A program made the position numbers and the translations under genes. A DNA stretch of 64,000 nt from SIG565 sp045540055. GTDB taxonomy: Bacteria > Bacillota > Clostridia > Oscillospirales > Acutalibacteraceae. Each line of letters begins with the position of its first letter. Position 1 is the stretch's first letter. The notes below the pieces were generated by a model, which did not search any database, was not told the origin of the DNA, and worked only from the letters and a program-made list of their open reading frames with translations. Where the stretch lies: the NCBI GenBank assembly GCA_045540055.1, contig JAZQGO010000002.1, forward strand, positions 6,276-70,275, written 5' to 3'. Of this stretch, positions 1 through 9,456 are shown in pieces.

Positions 1-144
1 ACGACTGTCTGGCACCGACACGACACCAACATTGGGGTCAATTGTGCAGAAGGGGTAATTGGCCGACGCGGCTCCCGCATTTGTTATAGCATTAAAAAGT
101 GTTGATTTGCCGACGTTGGGCAAACCCACGATACCGAGTTTCAT
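1..144 (-). CDS. ychF: Redox-regulated ATPase YchF, N-terminal fragment
   Basis: The 48 visible residues are the start of a YchF/OLA1-type P-loop NTPase, a ribosome-associated Obg-family ATPase. They begin MKLGIVGLPNVGKSTLFNAI, with the P-loop GLPNVGKST at residues 7-15, followed by the typical NYPFCTIDPNVG segment (switch I region). The ATG at 144-142 has a TGGAGG ribosome site about 6 bases upstream on the reverse strand. The gene runs off the left edge, so the rest of the G domain and the TGS domain cannot be seen. It diverges from hprK. Confidence 0.93.
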   Translation of the reverse strand, partial: MKLGIVGLPNVGKSTLFNAITNAGAASANYPFCTIDPNVGVVSVPDSR

Positions 145-288
145 ATAATTCCTCCAAAATATGTACGTTCAAATTAATTATATAATTTTTTGCAACTTTT
201 ATCAAGATTTAATCAAAAAAAACTTTTATTTTGTAGCCTTGTATTGTATAATGATATATGAATAAAATAATGTTAAGGATGTGTTTTG

Positions 289-1251
289 ATGAAACAGGCA
301 TATACCGTCTCACTTTCACGAATTATTAAAGAACACAGTCTGGACCCGCTTTATTTGCCTATGAGTGCTGAAGAGATACTTATCGACAGTGCCGAGGTCA
401 ACCGACCGGGGCTACAGATGATAGGATATTACGAATTCTTTGATAACAGACGCATACAGATTATCGGTAAAAGCGAATCTGCTTATCTTGAAAAACTTAC
501 CAGTGCCGATTTCAACAAGATAATAAACAAGCTTTTTGAGGTTGCGCCCTCGGCTGTGGTTGTCACCCGTAACCTCGCAATTGCCGAGCGGTTTAAGCCC
601 TACGCTGAAAAGTATCAGATTCCGCTTTTAAAAACTGCCGTAGGCACATCGGAATTTATGTCTTCACTTATCGCCTTTTTAAATCTTCAATTGGCACCTC
701 GCATCACCCGTCACGGTGTTCTCGTTGAGGTTTACGGCGAAGGTATACTTTTGCTTGGTGAAAGCGGCGTCGGTAAGAGTGAGACCGCTATTGAGCTTGT
801 AAAAAGAGGCCACCGTCTTATAGCAGACGATGCCGTTGAAATAAGAAAGGTATCGAGCAAGTCTTTGGTTGGCTCTGCCCCCGATAATATTCGCCACTTT
901 ATTGAGCTTCGCGGTATTGGTATTATCAATATCAGCCGTATTTTCGGTGTGGGCGCCGTAAAGCTGACCGAAAAAATTGACCTTGTAATCAACCTTGAAC
1001 ACTGGGATTCTAATAAATCATACGATCGTATGGGCCTTGAGAGTGAAAAGACCGAAATTTTAGGTCTCGAAATCGACTCACTCACCATACCGATAAAGCC
1101 TGGTAGAAATCTGGCTATCATAATTGAGGTTGCCGCTATGAACAACCGTCAGAAAAAGCTCGGCTACAATGCGGCTCAGGATTTACTTAAGAAGCTCGGT
1201 ATGCAGGATGACGTAAGTACAAATGACGACACTATCGTTGATGTTTTTTAG
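289..1251 (+). CDS. hprK: HPr kinase/phosphorylase
   Basis: Bifunctional enzyme that phosphorylates HPr on its regulatory Ser and removes the phosphate, linking sugar flux to catabolite control in Firmicutes. The 320-residue length is typical. The C-terminal kinase domain has the P-loop GESGVGKSET near residues 153-162, then the ADDAVEI stretch and the HprK signature around ELRGIGIINI. I start at ATG 289 because AAGGAT lies 9 bases upstream; an in-frame TTG three bases earlier is less likely. It opens a forward cluster that continues into the ROK kinase with a 10-base gap. A TATAAT box lies at 247-252, but no clear -35 was found. Confidence 0.96.
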   Translation: MKQAYTVSLSRIIKEHSLDPLYLPMSAEEILIDSAEVNRPGLQMIGYYEFFDNRRIQIIGKSESAYLEKLTSADFNKIINKLFEVAPSAVVVTRNLAIAERFKPYAEKYQIPLLKTAVGTSEFMSSLIAFLNLQLAPRITRHGVLVEVYGEGILLLGESGVGKSETAIELVKRGHRLIADDAVEIRKVSSKSLVGSAPDNIRHFIELRGIGIINISRIFGVGAVKLTEKIDLVINLEHWDSNKSYDRMGLESEKTEILGLEIDSLTIPIKPGRNLAIIIEVAAMNNRQKKLGYNAAQDLLKKLGMQDDVSTNDDTIVDVF

Positions 1252-1261
1252 GAGGAAAAAT

Positions 1262-2218
1262 ATGTATTGGTTAGGAATTGATTTAGGCGGAACAAACATC
1301 GCAACAGGTGTTGTTGACGAAAACTATAATATTATCGGTCGCGGTAAGGTTAAGACCAACTGTCTTGGCCGCACGCCCGACGAGATTGCCGATGATATGG
1401 CTACGGCTGTATATATGGCAATTGAAAATGCAGGCATTGATAAAAGCGAAATTGTCGCTATGGGTATCGGCTCACCCGGCTCAATCATACCCGAAACCGG
1501 CACCGTGGCTGTTGCTAACAATTTAGGCTTTGACAATGTGCCGCTCTGTCAGATGCTCAAAAGTCGCACAGGCTTTGATTTCTATATTGAAAATGATGCT
1601 AACGCTGCCGCCTATGGTGAACTCTTAGCAGGCGCCGGCAAGGGCAAAAAGAACTTTGTGGCTGTAACACTCGGTACGGGTGTCGGCGGAGGTATTATAA
1701 TCGACGGCAAAATTTTCTCGGGCTTTAACCACGCAGGCGGTGAGCTCGGTCACACCGTTATTATTCACAACGGTGAGCAATGCAACTGTGGCAGACAGGG
1801 CTGTTGGGAGGCATACGCTTCGGCTTCAGCGCTTATCCGTCAGACAAAGTTTGCTATGATTAAAGACCCAAAAAGTGTAATGTGGGAGATAGCAGGAAGT
1901 ATCGAAAACGTAAACGGTCTGACCGCCTTTGATGCTATGCGTAAGGGTGACGAAACCGCAACAAAGGTCGTTAACCAATATATCGAATATGTAGCGGTTG
2001 GTATCGTTGATATGATAAACATCTTCCAGCCCGAAGTTATATGTATCGGCGGCGGCATCTCTAAAGAGGGTGACACGCTTATTAACCCAATTAAGAGCTT
2101 TGCCCGTCTTGACCGCTACTCTAAGAATGTCAATATGCAGACCAAAATCAGAACTGCCGAGCTTGGTAACGACGCAGGTATTATCGGCGCGGCATTCCTA
2201 TGTAATCTCTACAAATAA
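1262..2218 (+). CDS. glcK: ROK family glucokinase
   Basis: Probable glucokinase, feeding glucose-6-phosphate to the PfkA encoded downstream. The N-terminus has the phosphate-binding DLGGTN motif, then ENDANAAAYGE (catalytic Asp), GTGVGGGII and the ROK zinc motif CNCGRQGCWE. The 318 residues fit the family. The start at ATG 1262 is set by an AGGAGG site that overlaps the hprK stop; the open frame extends back into hprK, but that part is not used. A role in N-acetylhexosamine phosphorylation cannot be excluded from sequence alone, since ROK kinases vary in sugar choice. Confidence 0.9.
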   Translation: MYWLGIDLGGTNIATGVVDENYNIIGRGKVKTNCLGRTPDEIADDMATAVYMAIENAGIDKSEIVAMGIGSPGSIIPETGTVAVANNLGFDNVPLCQMLKSRTGFDFYIENDANAAAYGELLAGAGKGKKNFVAVTLGTGVGGGIIIDGKIFSGFNHAGGELGHTVIIHNGEQCNCGRQGCWEAYASASALIRQTKFAMIKDPKSVMWEIAGSIENVNGLTAFDAMRKGDETATKVVNQYIEYVAVGIVDMINIFQPEVICIGGGISKEGDTLINPIKSFARLDRYSKNVNMQTKIRTAELGNDAGIIGAAFLCNLYK

Positions 2219-2235
2219 TCATCGGGAGATTTTTT

Positions 2236-3141
2236 ATGAACCGTGAACTAATTTGTTCCTTTTTGCGCCAAAACTGCCTTGAGTATAAAGAACAGGAAAG
2301 TATGGCTCGATACACCACCTTTAAAATCGGCGGAAATGCCGATTTTTTGGTGCAAGCGCAGAATGAAACAGACGTCTTAAGTATTCACAAATTTTGCAAA
2401 GAAAGCCGCATCCCCCTGACCGTACTCGGCAAGGGCTCGAATGTTTTGGTGTCGGACGACGGCATTGACGGGATTGTTGTATTATTATCCGGACTCGACA
2501 GTATCACCGTAAAGGACAATACCGTTGTATGTGGGGCAGGCGCTTCGCTTGTCGCTTTATGCAACTGTGCCGCCGTTAACGGCCTTTCGGGACTCGAATT
2601 TGCCTTTGGTATACCCGGTACCGTCGGCGGTGCGGTGATTATGAACGCTGGCGCCTACGGCGGCGAGATAAAGGATGTTATCGTAAATGTGCGCTACATT
2701 GACGAGCACGGTCAAATCAGAACCGTAACCAAAGACGATATGGCGCTTGGCTATCGCACAAGTATTTTTAAATATAACGGCGGTATAATTTTATCGGCTG
2801 AATTTGCTCTGTGCAAAGACGATGAAGCTGAAATCAAGGCAAGAATGGCCGACTTTATGTCACGAAGAAAATCTAAACAGCCACTTGAATACCCGAGCGC
2901 CGGCAGTACATTTAAGCGCCCTGAGGGGTATTTTGCAGGCGCACTGATTGAGGGCAATTCGCTCAAAGGTTATAAAATAGGCGGCGCTATGGTAAGCGAG
3001 AAGCACGCAGGCTTCGTCATCAATTATGACGGCGCCTCTGCTAAGGATATTAAGGACCTCATATCGCACATTCAAAATACCGTTAAACAAAACGACGGTG
3101 TAACTCTTGAACGTGAGGTTATATATTTAGGTCGTAATTAG
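2236..3141 (+). CDS. murB: UDP-N-acetylmuramate dehydrogenase
   Basis: FAD enzyme that reduces UDP-GlcNAc-enolpyruvate to UDP-MurNAc in peptidoglycan precursor synthesis. The FAD-binding half has TTFKIGGNA and GKGSNVLV, then GIPGTVGGAVIMNAGAYGGE. The substrate half has YPSAGSTFKRP, which holds the proton-donating Ser, and ends with the LERE glutamate. The 301-residue length fits the shorter Bacillus/Clostridium form. It sits between the ROK kinase and rapZ with gaps of 17 and 9 bases and is probably co-transcribed with them. Confidence 0.96.
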   Translation: MNRELICSFLRQNCLEYKEQESMARYTTFKIGGNADFLVQAQNETDVLSIHKFCKESRIPLTVLGKGSNVLVSDDGIDGIVVLLSGLDSITVKDNTVVCGAGASLVALCNCAAVNGLSGLEFAFGIPGTVGGAVIMNAGAYGGEIKDVIVNVRYIDEHGQIRTVTKDDMALGYRTSIFKYNGGIILSAEFALCKDDEAEIKARMADFMSRRKSKQPLEYPSAGSTFKRPEGYFAGALIEGNSLKGYKIGGAMVSEKHAGFVINYDGASAKDIKDLISHIQNTVKQNDGVTLEREVIYLGRN

Positions 3142-3150
3142 GTAGTTATT

Positions 3151-4011
3151 ATGGAAGTTTTAATTATCACAGGTATGTCGGGTGCGGGAAAAACTCAGGC
3201 GGCCAATGCCCTTGAGGATATGGGCTACTATTGTGTTGACAATATTCCGCCACGTATTATCCCCTCCTTTATTGAGCTGTTTGTCTGTAAGGACGGCGGA
3301 TTTAATAAGCTAGCTATCGGTACAGATATTCGAGGCGGTCAATTATTTGATGATATAATTGAGGTGCTCGACGCCCTTAAAAAGCGTAAAATTTATTACA
3401 GAATTTTATTTCTTGATGCGGCAGACAACACGCTTATAAACCGCTACAAAGAAAACAGACGCCGTCACCCGTTATCACTTACCGAAAGCATAACGGTTGA
3501 GCAGGCGGTTATTAAAGAAAGAAAATTACTTTGCGAAATTTATAACCGTGCCGACTATGTTATTGACACTACGCATATTTCTTCGGTGCAATTAAAACAG
3601 CAGATTAACGGTATTTTTTCTTGCGATAACAACGGCGCTTTTGAAATTCAGTGTGTGTCATTCGGTTACAAATACGGCTCACCAAAGGATGCAGATTTGG
3701 TGTTTGATGTGCGTTGTTTACCCAACCCCTTCTATGTTGATGAGCTTAAAAACCATACGGGGCTTGAAAAGAGCATTCAGGATTTTGTTATGGCATCAGA
3801 CAACAGTATCGGCTTTTTAGAGCGTGTAATTTCTCTGCTTGACTTTGTTATTCCACTTTACATCAAGGAGGGCAAAACACAGCTGGTTATTGCCTTCGGT
3901 TGCACGGGTGGACACCACCGTTCTGTCACCCTTGCCGAGCTTGTAAGCGCGCACCTGACCAAGAATAATTATCACTCTGCTACACTTCACAGAGATATAA
4001 ACAAAAACTGA
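3151..4011 (+). CDS. rapZ: RapZ/YvcJ family nucleotide-binding protein
   Basis: P-loop protein of the RapZ/YvcJ family. In E. coli RapZ guides RNase E to the GlmZ small RNA; in Firmicutes its role is less clear. The Walker A motif GMSGAGKTQ is at residues 7-15, and the conserved C-terminal domain contains AFGCTGGHHRSV. The 286-residue length is typical. In most Firmicutes a yvcK/glmR gene lies between this gene and whiA; here whiA follows after 15 bases and yvcK is missing. Confidence 0.93.
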   Translation: MEVLIITGMSGAGKTQAANALEDMGYYCVDNIPPRIIPSFIELFVCKDGGFNKLAIGTDIRGGQLFDDIIEVLDALKKRKIYYRILFLDAADNTLINRYKENRRRHPLSLTESITVEQAVIKERKLLCEIYNRADYVIDTTHISSVQLKQQINGIFSCDNNGAFEIQCVSFGYKYGSPKDADLVFDVRCLPNPFYVDELKNHTGLEKSIQDFVMASDNSIGFLERVISLLDFVIPLYIKEGKTQLVIAFGCTGGHHRSVTLAELVSAHLTKNNYHSATLHRDINKN

Positions 4012-4026
4012 TTTGGGATTATAATT

Positions 4027-4920
4027 ATGTCATTCTGCTCAAAACTTAAAACCGAATTATGTAATTTGAGAACGTCCGAATGTTGCCGTATGGCCGAATG
4101 CTATGGCATTATGCTGTTCGGACGATTCTTTTCACGTGACAAAATCGGTATACAGACCGAAAATGAGGCTGTGGCCGCTAACTTTTGTTACCTGCTTAAA
4201 AAATGCTTTGGTATATACGAAAAGCCGATTTCCTCATTTGGTAAAAGGCCTATGCACAAAGTATCGGTAAGCAGTGCTGGCGACAGAGCAAAAATTATGC
4301 AGGGACTCCTCGGCAGCAATGTTTTAGATACCGATATTTTAAATAAGGACTGTTGTCGTGCGGCATTTTTAAGGGGCGCTTTTTTAAGCTGTGGGCAATG
4401 CACTGACCCCGAAAAAAATCCGAGAATAGATTTAATAATTAAAAATGAAGCACTTGTCCCTACCCTATTCGGTCTTTTAAGTGACGTCGAAATTGAGCCT
4501 AACTTAACGGTGCGTTCCGGCAAAAATGTTATTTACTTTAAAAAGAGTGAAACTATTGAAGATTTAATAACCATTATGGGTGCAGGCAATATAACGCTTG
4601 AACTAATGGATTTAAAAATAATTAAGGAAGTGCGCAACAACATAAACCGACGCAATAATGCAGAGGAAGCCAACACCGCAAAGATGGTCGAGGCTTCAAT
4701 AAAGCAGCGCGGCGCTATTTCCTTTTTAATAAAGCAAGAAAAATTCGATATTCTGCCCCCCGAGCTTCAAGAGGTAGCGCTTTTGCGTATGGCAAACAAG
4801 GAAGCAACCTTAAATGAGTTATGCCGCCTTTCGAGCTTCCCTCTTACACGTTCAGGCCTTAACCACCGCCTGCGCAGAATTATTGACACAGCAATAAATT
4901 ACGGTTTTAAGGAGAAATAA
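4027..4920 (+). CDS. whiA: DNA-binding protein WhiA
   Basis: WhiA links a degenerate LAGLIDADG homing-endonuclease-like N-terminal domain to a C-terminal helix-turn-helix. It is a sporulation regulator in Streptomyces and affects division and chromosome segregation in Bacillus. Seen here: the FLRGAFLSCG motif near residue 113 and the C-terminal LSSFPLTRSGLNHRLRRI helix-turn-helix. It ends one base before dnaE, with GGAG of the dnaE ribosome site inside its last codons. Confidence 0.93.
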   Translation: MSFCSKLKTELCNLRTSECCRMAECYGIMLFGRFFSRDKIGIQTENEAVAANFCYLLKKCFGIYEKPISSFGKRPMHKVSVSSAGDRAKIMQGLLGSNVLDTDILNKDCCRAAFLRGAFLSCGQCTDPEKNPRIDLIIKNEALVPTLFGLLSDVEIEPNLTVRSGKNVIYFKKSETIEDLITIMGAGNITLELMDLKIIKEVRNNINRRNNAEEANTAKMVEASIKQRGAISFLIKQEKFDILPPELQEVALLRMANKEATLNELCRLSSFPLTRSGLNHRLRRIIDTAINYGFKEK

Positions 4921-4921
4921 A

Positions 4922-7900
4922 ATGAGCTTTGTTCATCTGCATGTGCATACAGAGTATAGCTTGCTTGACGGCTGTTGTCGTATAAGCAGGCTTATTGATG
5001 CTGCAAAGCAGATGGGACAAACCGCCATTGCCATAACCGACCACGGCGTTATGTACGGAGCTGTTGAATTTTATAAAAAGGCTATTGATGCAGGCATAAA
5101 ACCCATTATTGGGTGTGAGGTTTACGTAGCCCCACGCTCACGACATAATAAAGAAAAATTTTACGACAGTGACTATTCTCACCTCGTTCTCTTGTGTAAA
5201 AATGAAACGGGCTACCAAAACCTTATTAAGCTTGTATCGGTGGGCTTTACCGAGGGTTTTTATTCAAAGCCCAGAATAGATAAGGAAATTTTAGAAAATC
5301 ATAGTGAAGGGCTTATTGCGCTTTCTGCCTGCTTAGCAGGTGAAATACCCAAGCTGCTACTTAAAAACGACTATGAGGGTGCTAAAAAGACGGCTCTTTG
5401 GTATAAAAATATATTCGGTCAAGATAATTACTACCTTGAAATGCAGGACCACGATATTTACGAGCAAAAGCAGGTAAATAACTACATTTTGCGCCTTGCC
5501 AGAGAAACGGGCATCGGTGTTGTTGCCACCAACGACGTGCATTATATTAACAAAGACGACAGCGAAGCACACAAGGTGCTTTTATGTATACAAACGGGCA
5601 AAAAGATAACCGATGAGGATACACTTGAATTTAAAACAAACGAGTTTTACCTGAAAAGTGAAAGTGAAATGGCGCAGATTTTCAGTGCTGTTCCCGACGC
5701 TATCAGCAACACGCAAAAGATTGCCGGTATGTGTAATTTCAATTTTGAATTCGGCAATATTAAGCTACCCGTTTTCGACATTGGGGACACCGACCATTTC
5801 ACCTATTTTAAGGAGAAATGCTATGAGGGACTTTATAAAAATTACGGTGAAAATCCAGATAAGGCCGCTGTAGACCGCCTCGAATACGAGCTTAGTGTTA
5901 TTAACGGCATGGGTTATACCGATTATTACCTGATTGTTGCCGATTTTGTAAACTTCGCTAAGACTCACGGTATTCCCGTAGGCCCCGGACGTGGTAGTGG
6001 CGCCGCCTCGATTGCGGCATATTGCATAGGTATTACGGGTATTGACCCTATAAAGCACAATCTTCTTTTTGAAAGATTTTTAAATCCCGAAAGGGTTTCT
6101 ATGCCCGACTTTGACATTGATTTCTGCTATGTTAACCGCCAGAAAGTAATAGATTATGTGATAGATAAATACGGGTTTGACCATGTTGCGCAGATAGTCA
6201 CCTTTGGTACTATGGCGGCTCGTGCGGCTGTGCGTGATGTAGGCAGAGCTATGGATGTTCCATATGCGCTTTGTGATAAGGTCGCCAAGCTCATTCCTCA
6301 GGAACTGAAAATATCAATACCCTCAGCGCTCAAAAAATCTCAGGACCTTAAAAATTTGTATGAGAGTGACGATACCGTAAAAACGGTGCTTGATATGGCT
6401 ATCAAGCTTGAGGGTACACCAAGAAACGCCTCTACCCACGCAGCAGGCGTCGTGATTTCAGATAAACCTATCGCCTGGTATGTTCCCCTTTCAAAAAATG
6501 ATGAGGCCGTTGTAACACAGTATACAATGACGGCGCTTGACGAATTGGGACTTTTGAAAATGGACTTTTTAGGACTCAGAAATATAACCATTATTTCTGA
6601 CACCGAAAAGGCGGTAAGACGGCACACGCCTGATTTTGATGTTGAAAAAATCCCCTTTGATGACACCGCAACCCTTAAAATGATGGGCGAAGGCTACACA
6701 GACGGCGTATTTCAGTTTGAATCGGAGGGTATGCGAAATGTACTACGTCAGTTCGTCCCCGAAACCCTTGAGGACCTGATTGCGATAATTTCGCTCTACC
6801 GACCGGGTCCTATGGACTCTATACCCAAATACATCCACAACCGCCATCACCCAGAGGATGTGACCTATGCACATCCCCTTTTAAAGCCGATACTCGATGT
6901 TACCTATGGTTGCATTGTTTATCAAGAGCAGGTTATGCAGATTTGCCGTAACCTTGCAGGCTATTCTTTGGGACGGGCCGATATAGTCAGACGTGCAATG
7001 TCTAAGAAAAAGCACGATGTAATGCAAAAAGAGCGCAAAGCATTTATATACGGCGAAACCGATGAGCAAGGAAATGTTATATGTGAAGGCGCCATCAGCC
7101 GAGGGGTACCCGAAAATATTGCAAGTGATATTTTCGACGATATGTCAGCCTTCGCTTCTTACGCCTTTAATAAGGGCCACGCCGCCGCATACGGAGTTGT
7201 GGCATACAGAACGGCATACCTTAAATGCCATTATCCCTCAGAATATATGGCGGCAATGTTCTCAGGAATGATTGACAGCGCAGGAAAAATCGCACAGTAT
7301 AACCCCGAATGTAAGCGTTTGGGTCTGACACTCTTGCCACCCGACGTCAATAAAAGCTCAGCAGAATTTGTAGGCAGCGGTGATAAAATTCGCTTTGGTC
7401 TTTCTGCACTTAAAAATATGGGCGATGCGCTGATAAATAAGATAATTAACGAAAGAACTGCAGGCGGTCCCTTTACCTCGATGTATGATTTTTGTCTTAG
7501 ATGCTCAGGAAGGGATTTTAACCGCCGCGCACTTGAAACACTTATTAAAAGCGGCGCCATGGACTCGCTTGAAAAGACAAGAAAGCAGATGATATACTCG
7601 ATTGACTCGGTATTATCGGCCGTTGACAGCGAGAAAAAATACACCGACGCGGGACAAATGGGTCTGTTTGATATGGGCGAAGAAAAGCATACCTTTACCC
7701 TCCCCGATACGCCCGAAATGCCGAAAAAGGAAAGACTACTGCTCGAAAAGGAAGCAACAGGTCTGTTTCTTTCGGGGCATCCGCTTGAAGAATATGCGGC
7801 ATACTCCGATTTCATTAAATCCAACAGGCTATCAGACATAGTAAGCGGCAGGTATTCGGATGGAAGAAAGGTTACCGTAGTAGCACTAATAAATAACATA

Positions 7901-8365
7901 AAAGTGCGCACACTTAAAAGCGGACAGACTATGGTAAATATTACGGCCGAGGATATGACCGGCACTATAGATGTTACGATGTTTGGCGCCGCCTATCAGG
8001 CAAGCCGTAGCCTTTTAAATGAAAACAATATTGTTCTGCTCAATGGCCGCATTTCAGAGCGTGAAGACCGCCCGACAGAGATTGTTTGTGACAGGCTCTC
8101 CCCTCTTGACGAAAATATCGTGAAGGAATACACTAAGCGTGCGCCGACGGTTTATGTGAGGGTTCGGTCAATCGACAGTCCCGAGGTAACACAGCTTAAA
8201 AATGTTCTGGCGCAAAACAAGGGTACCAGCCCTGTGTTTATCTACTGTGAGGACACTAAAAAGAAATTTGCGGCACCCGATTCGCTTAAAATCAACTGTA
8301 AAAGCGACACATTAGCAAAAATTTCGGCAATTGTTGGAAATAATAACGTAAAAACAGTTGAATAA
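4922..8365 (+). CDS. dnaE: DNA polymerase III alpha subunit (DnaE)
   Basis: Replicative polymerase alpha subunit of the DnaE type. It has an N-terminal PHP domain (HLHVHTEYSLLDG at residues 4-16), the palm with GPGRGSGAAS and the metal-binding PDFDIDFCY, a fingers region with FNKGHAAAYG, then helix-hairpin-helix and OB-fold parts in the last third. At 1147 residues it is a full-length family member. Clostridia normally also carry PolC, which is not in this window. It is tightly packed behind whiA and followed by pfkA after 58 bases. Confidence 0.97.
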   Translation: MSFVHLHVHTEYSLLDGCCRISRLIDAAKQMGQTAIAITDHGVMYGAVEFYKKAIDAGIKPIIGCEVYVAPRSRHNKEKFYDSDYSHLVLLCKNETGYQNLIKLVSVGFTEGFYSKPRIDKEILENHSEGLIALSACLAGEIPKLLLKNDYEGAKKTALWYKNIFGQDNYYLEMQDHDIYEQKQVNNYILRLARETGIGVVATNDVHYINKDDSEAHKVLLCIQTGKKITDEDTLEFKTNEFYLKSESEMAQIFSAVPDAISNTQKIAGMCNFNFEFGNIKLPVFDIGDTDHFTYFKEKCYEGLYKNYGENPDKAAVDRLEYELSVINGMGYTDYYLIVADFVNFAKTHGIPVGPGRGSGAASIAAYCIGITGIDPIKHNLLFERFLNPERVSMPDFDIDFCYVNRQKVIDYVIDKYGFDHVAQIVTFGTMAARAAVRDVGRAMDVPYALCDKVAKLIPQELKISIPSALKKSQDLKNLYESDDTVKTVLDMAIKLEGTPRNASTHAAGVVISDKPIAWYVPLSKNDEAVVTQYTMTALDELGLLKMDFLGLRNITIISDTEKAVRRHTPDFDVEKIPFDDTATLKMMGEGYTDGVFQFESEGMRNVLRQFVPETLEDLIAIISLYRPGPMDSIPKYIHNRHHPEDVTYAHPLLKPILDVTYGCIVYQEQVMQICRNLAGYSLGRADIVRRAMSKKKHDVMQKERKAFIYGETDEQGNVICEGAISRGVPENIASDIFDDMSAFASYAFNKGHAAAYGVVAYRTAYLKCHYPSEYMAAMFSGMIDSAGKIAQYNPECKRLGLTLLPPDVNKSSAEFVGSGDKIRFGLSALKNMGDALINKIINERTAGGPFTSMYDFCLRCSGRDFNRRALETLIKSGAMDSLEKTRKQMIYSIDSVLSAVDSEKKYTDAGQMGLFDMGEEKHTFTLPDTPEMPKKERLLLEKEATGLFLSGHPLEEYAAYSDFIKSNRLSDIVSGRYSDGRKVTVVALINNIKVRTLKSGQTMVNITAEDMTGTIDVTMFGAAYQASRSLLNENNIVLLNGRISEREDRPTEIVCDRLSPLDENIVKEYTKRAPTVYVRVRSIDSPEVTQLKNVLAQNKGTSPVFIYCEDTKKKFAAPDSLKINCKSDTLAKISAIVGNNNVKTVE

Positions 8366-8423
8366 TTTTTTTAAATATTATATAATTACCTTAATTAGTT
8401 ATATCAATTTGGAGATGAGTTAA

Positions 8424-9392
8424 ATGGCAATTAAGACGATAGGCGTTTTAACAAGCGGCGGCGATGCCCCCGGTATGAACGCAGCGATTCGCTCGGTTGT
8501 AAGAGCCGCCATCGCTATGGGGCTTAAGGTTAAGGGTATTCACCACGGTTACAACGGTTTAATCGAGGGTGATATTTTTGATATGACAGTACGCTCGGTA
8601 TCCGATATTATACATCGTGGCGGTACCGTTTTATATACTGCGAGAAGTCCTCTTTTTAAAACCGAAGAAGGCATTAATCTTGCGGTTGAAAACTGTAAAA
8701 AATTCGGTATTGACGGTATTGTTGTTATCGGCGGTGACGGCTCCTTCAGAGGCGCCAGAGACCTATCTTTAAAGGGTATCCCCTGCATCGGTGTTCCCGG
8801 TACTATTGATAATGACATCGCTTCCACCGAATACACCATCGGCTTTGACACAGCAATGAACACCGCTATGGAAATGGTGGATAAACTGCGTGATACCACA
8901 CAGTCACACGAGCGCTGCAGTGTTGTTGAGGTTATGGGCAGACACGCAGGCTGGTTGGCTTTGCAGACAGGTATTGCGGTAGGTGCAACCGCTATTTTGG
9001 TGCCTGAGGTACCCTTTGATTTCGAAAAGGATATTATAGGCGAAATTAAGTTGGCACAAAAGACAGGTAAAATGCACTATATCATTGTTGTTGCCGAGGG
9101 TGTTGGTAATGTACACGAAATTGCAAAGTGCGTTGAAGAAAAAGCAGGCATCGTAACACGTGCCACAGTTCTCGGTCATGTTCAACGTGGTGGTAGCCCG
9201 ACAGTGCGTGATCGCGTTATGGCAAGCGGTATGGGCTACGAGGCCGTAAAACTCTTAAAGGAAGGTATCGGCAACCGTGTCATTGCATACCGCAATAATG
9301 AGGTCGTAAACTTCGATATTTACGAGGCTCTTAATATGGAGAAGCCGTTTGATATCGAGGCTTATAAAATGGCATATACCATTTCTATCTAA
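8424..9392 (+). CDS. pfkA: ATP-dependent 6-phosphofructokinase
   Basis: Catalyses fructose-6-phosphate to fructose-1,6-bisphosphate. Motifs seen: GGDAPGMNA at the N-terminus, GGDGSFRGA for nucleotide binding, the catalytic GTIDNDI, and the sugar-binding MGRHAGWLAL. The Gly of GGDGS indicates an ATP-dependent rather than PPi-dependent enzyme. The 322-residue length is typical. A GGAG site lies 8 bases before ATG 8424. It closes the hprK-dnaE-pfkA run that is conserved in many clostridia and is followed by a hairpin. Confidence 0.97.
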   Translation: MAIKTIGVLTSGGDAPGMNAAIRSVVRAAIAMGLKVKGIHHGYNGLIEGDIFDMTVRSVSDIIHRGGTVLYTARSPLFKTEEGINLAVENCKKFGIDGIVVIGGDGSFRGARDLSLKGIPCIGVPGTIDNDIASTEYTIGFDTAMNTAMEMVDKLRDTTQSHERCSVVEVMGRHAGWLALQTGIAVGATAILVPEVPFDFEKDIIGEIKLAQKTGKMHYIIVVAEGVGNVHEIAKCVEEKAGIVTRATVLGHVQRGGSPTVRDRVMASGMGYEAVKLLKEGIGNRVIAYRNNEVVNFDIYEALNMEKPFDIEAYKMAYTISI

Positions 9393-9401
9393 TAATTATT
9401 G

Positions 9402-9439
9402 AGCACGGTTTCTTTATTCAGATTTAAAGAAACCGTGCT
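9402..9439 (+). terminator. Stem-loop after pfkA, weak terminator or attenuator
   Basis: A perfect 14-bp stem (9402-9415 with 9426-9439) closes a 10-base loop just after pfkA. The following bases are only partly T-rich, so termination may be incomplete and alr may receive read-through. Confidence 0.6.
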
Positions 9440-9456
9440 TGCTTAGGATGATTAAA

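Noticed and set aside
7231..7965. 244-codon reverse frame
   Set aside because: It lies wholly inside dnaE, whose own frame has clear polymerase motifs; the reverse translation is Ser-rich with no family and no ribosome site.
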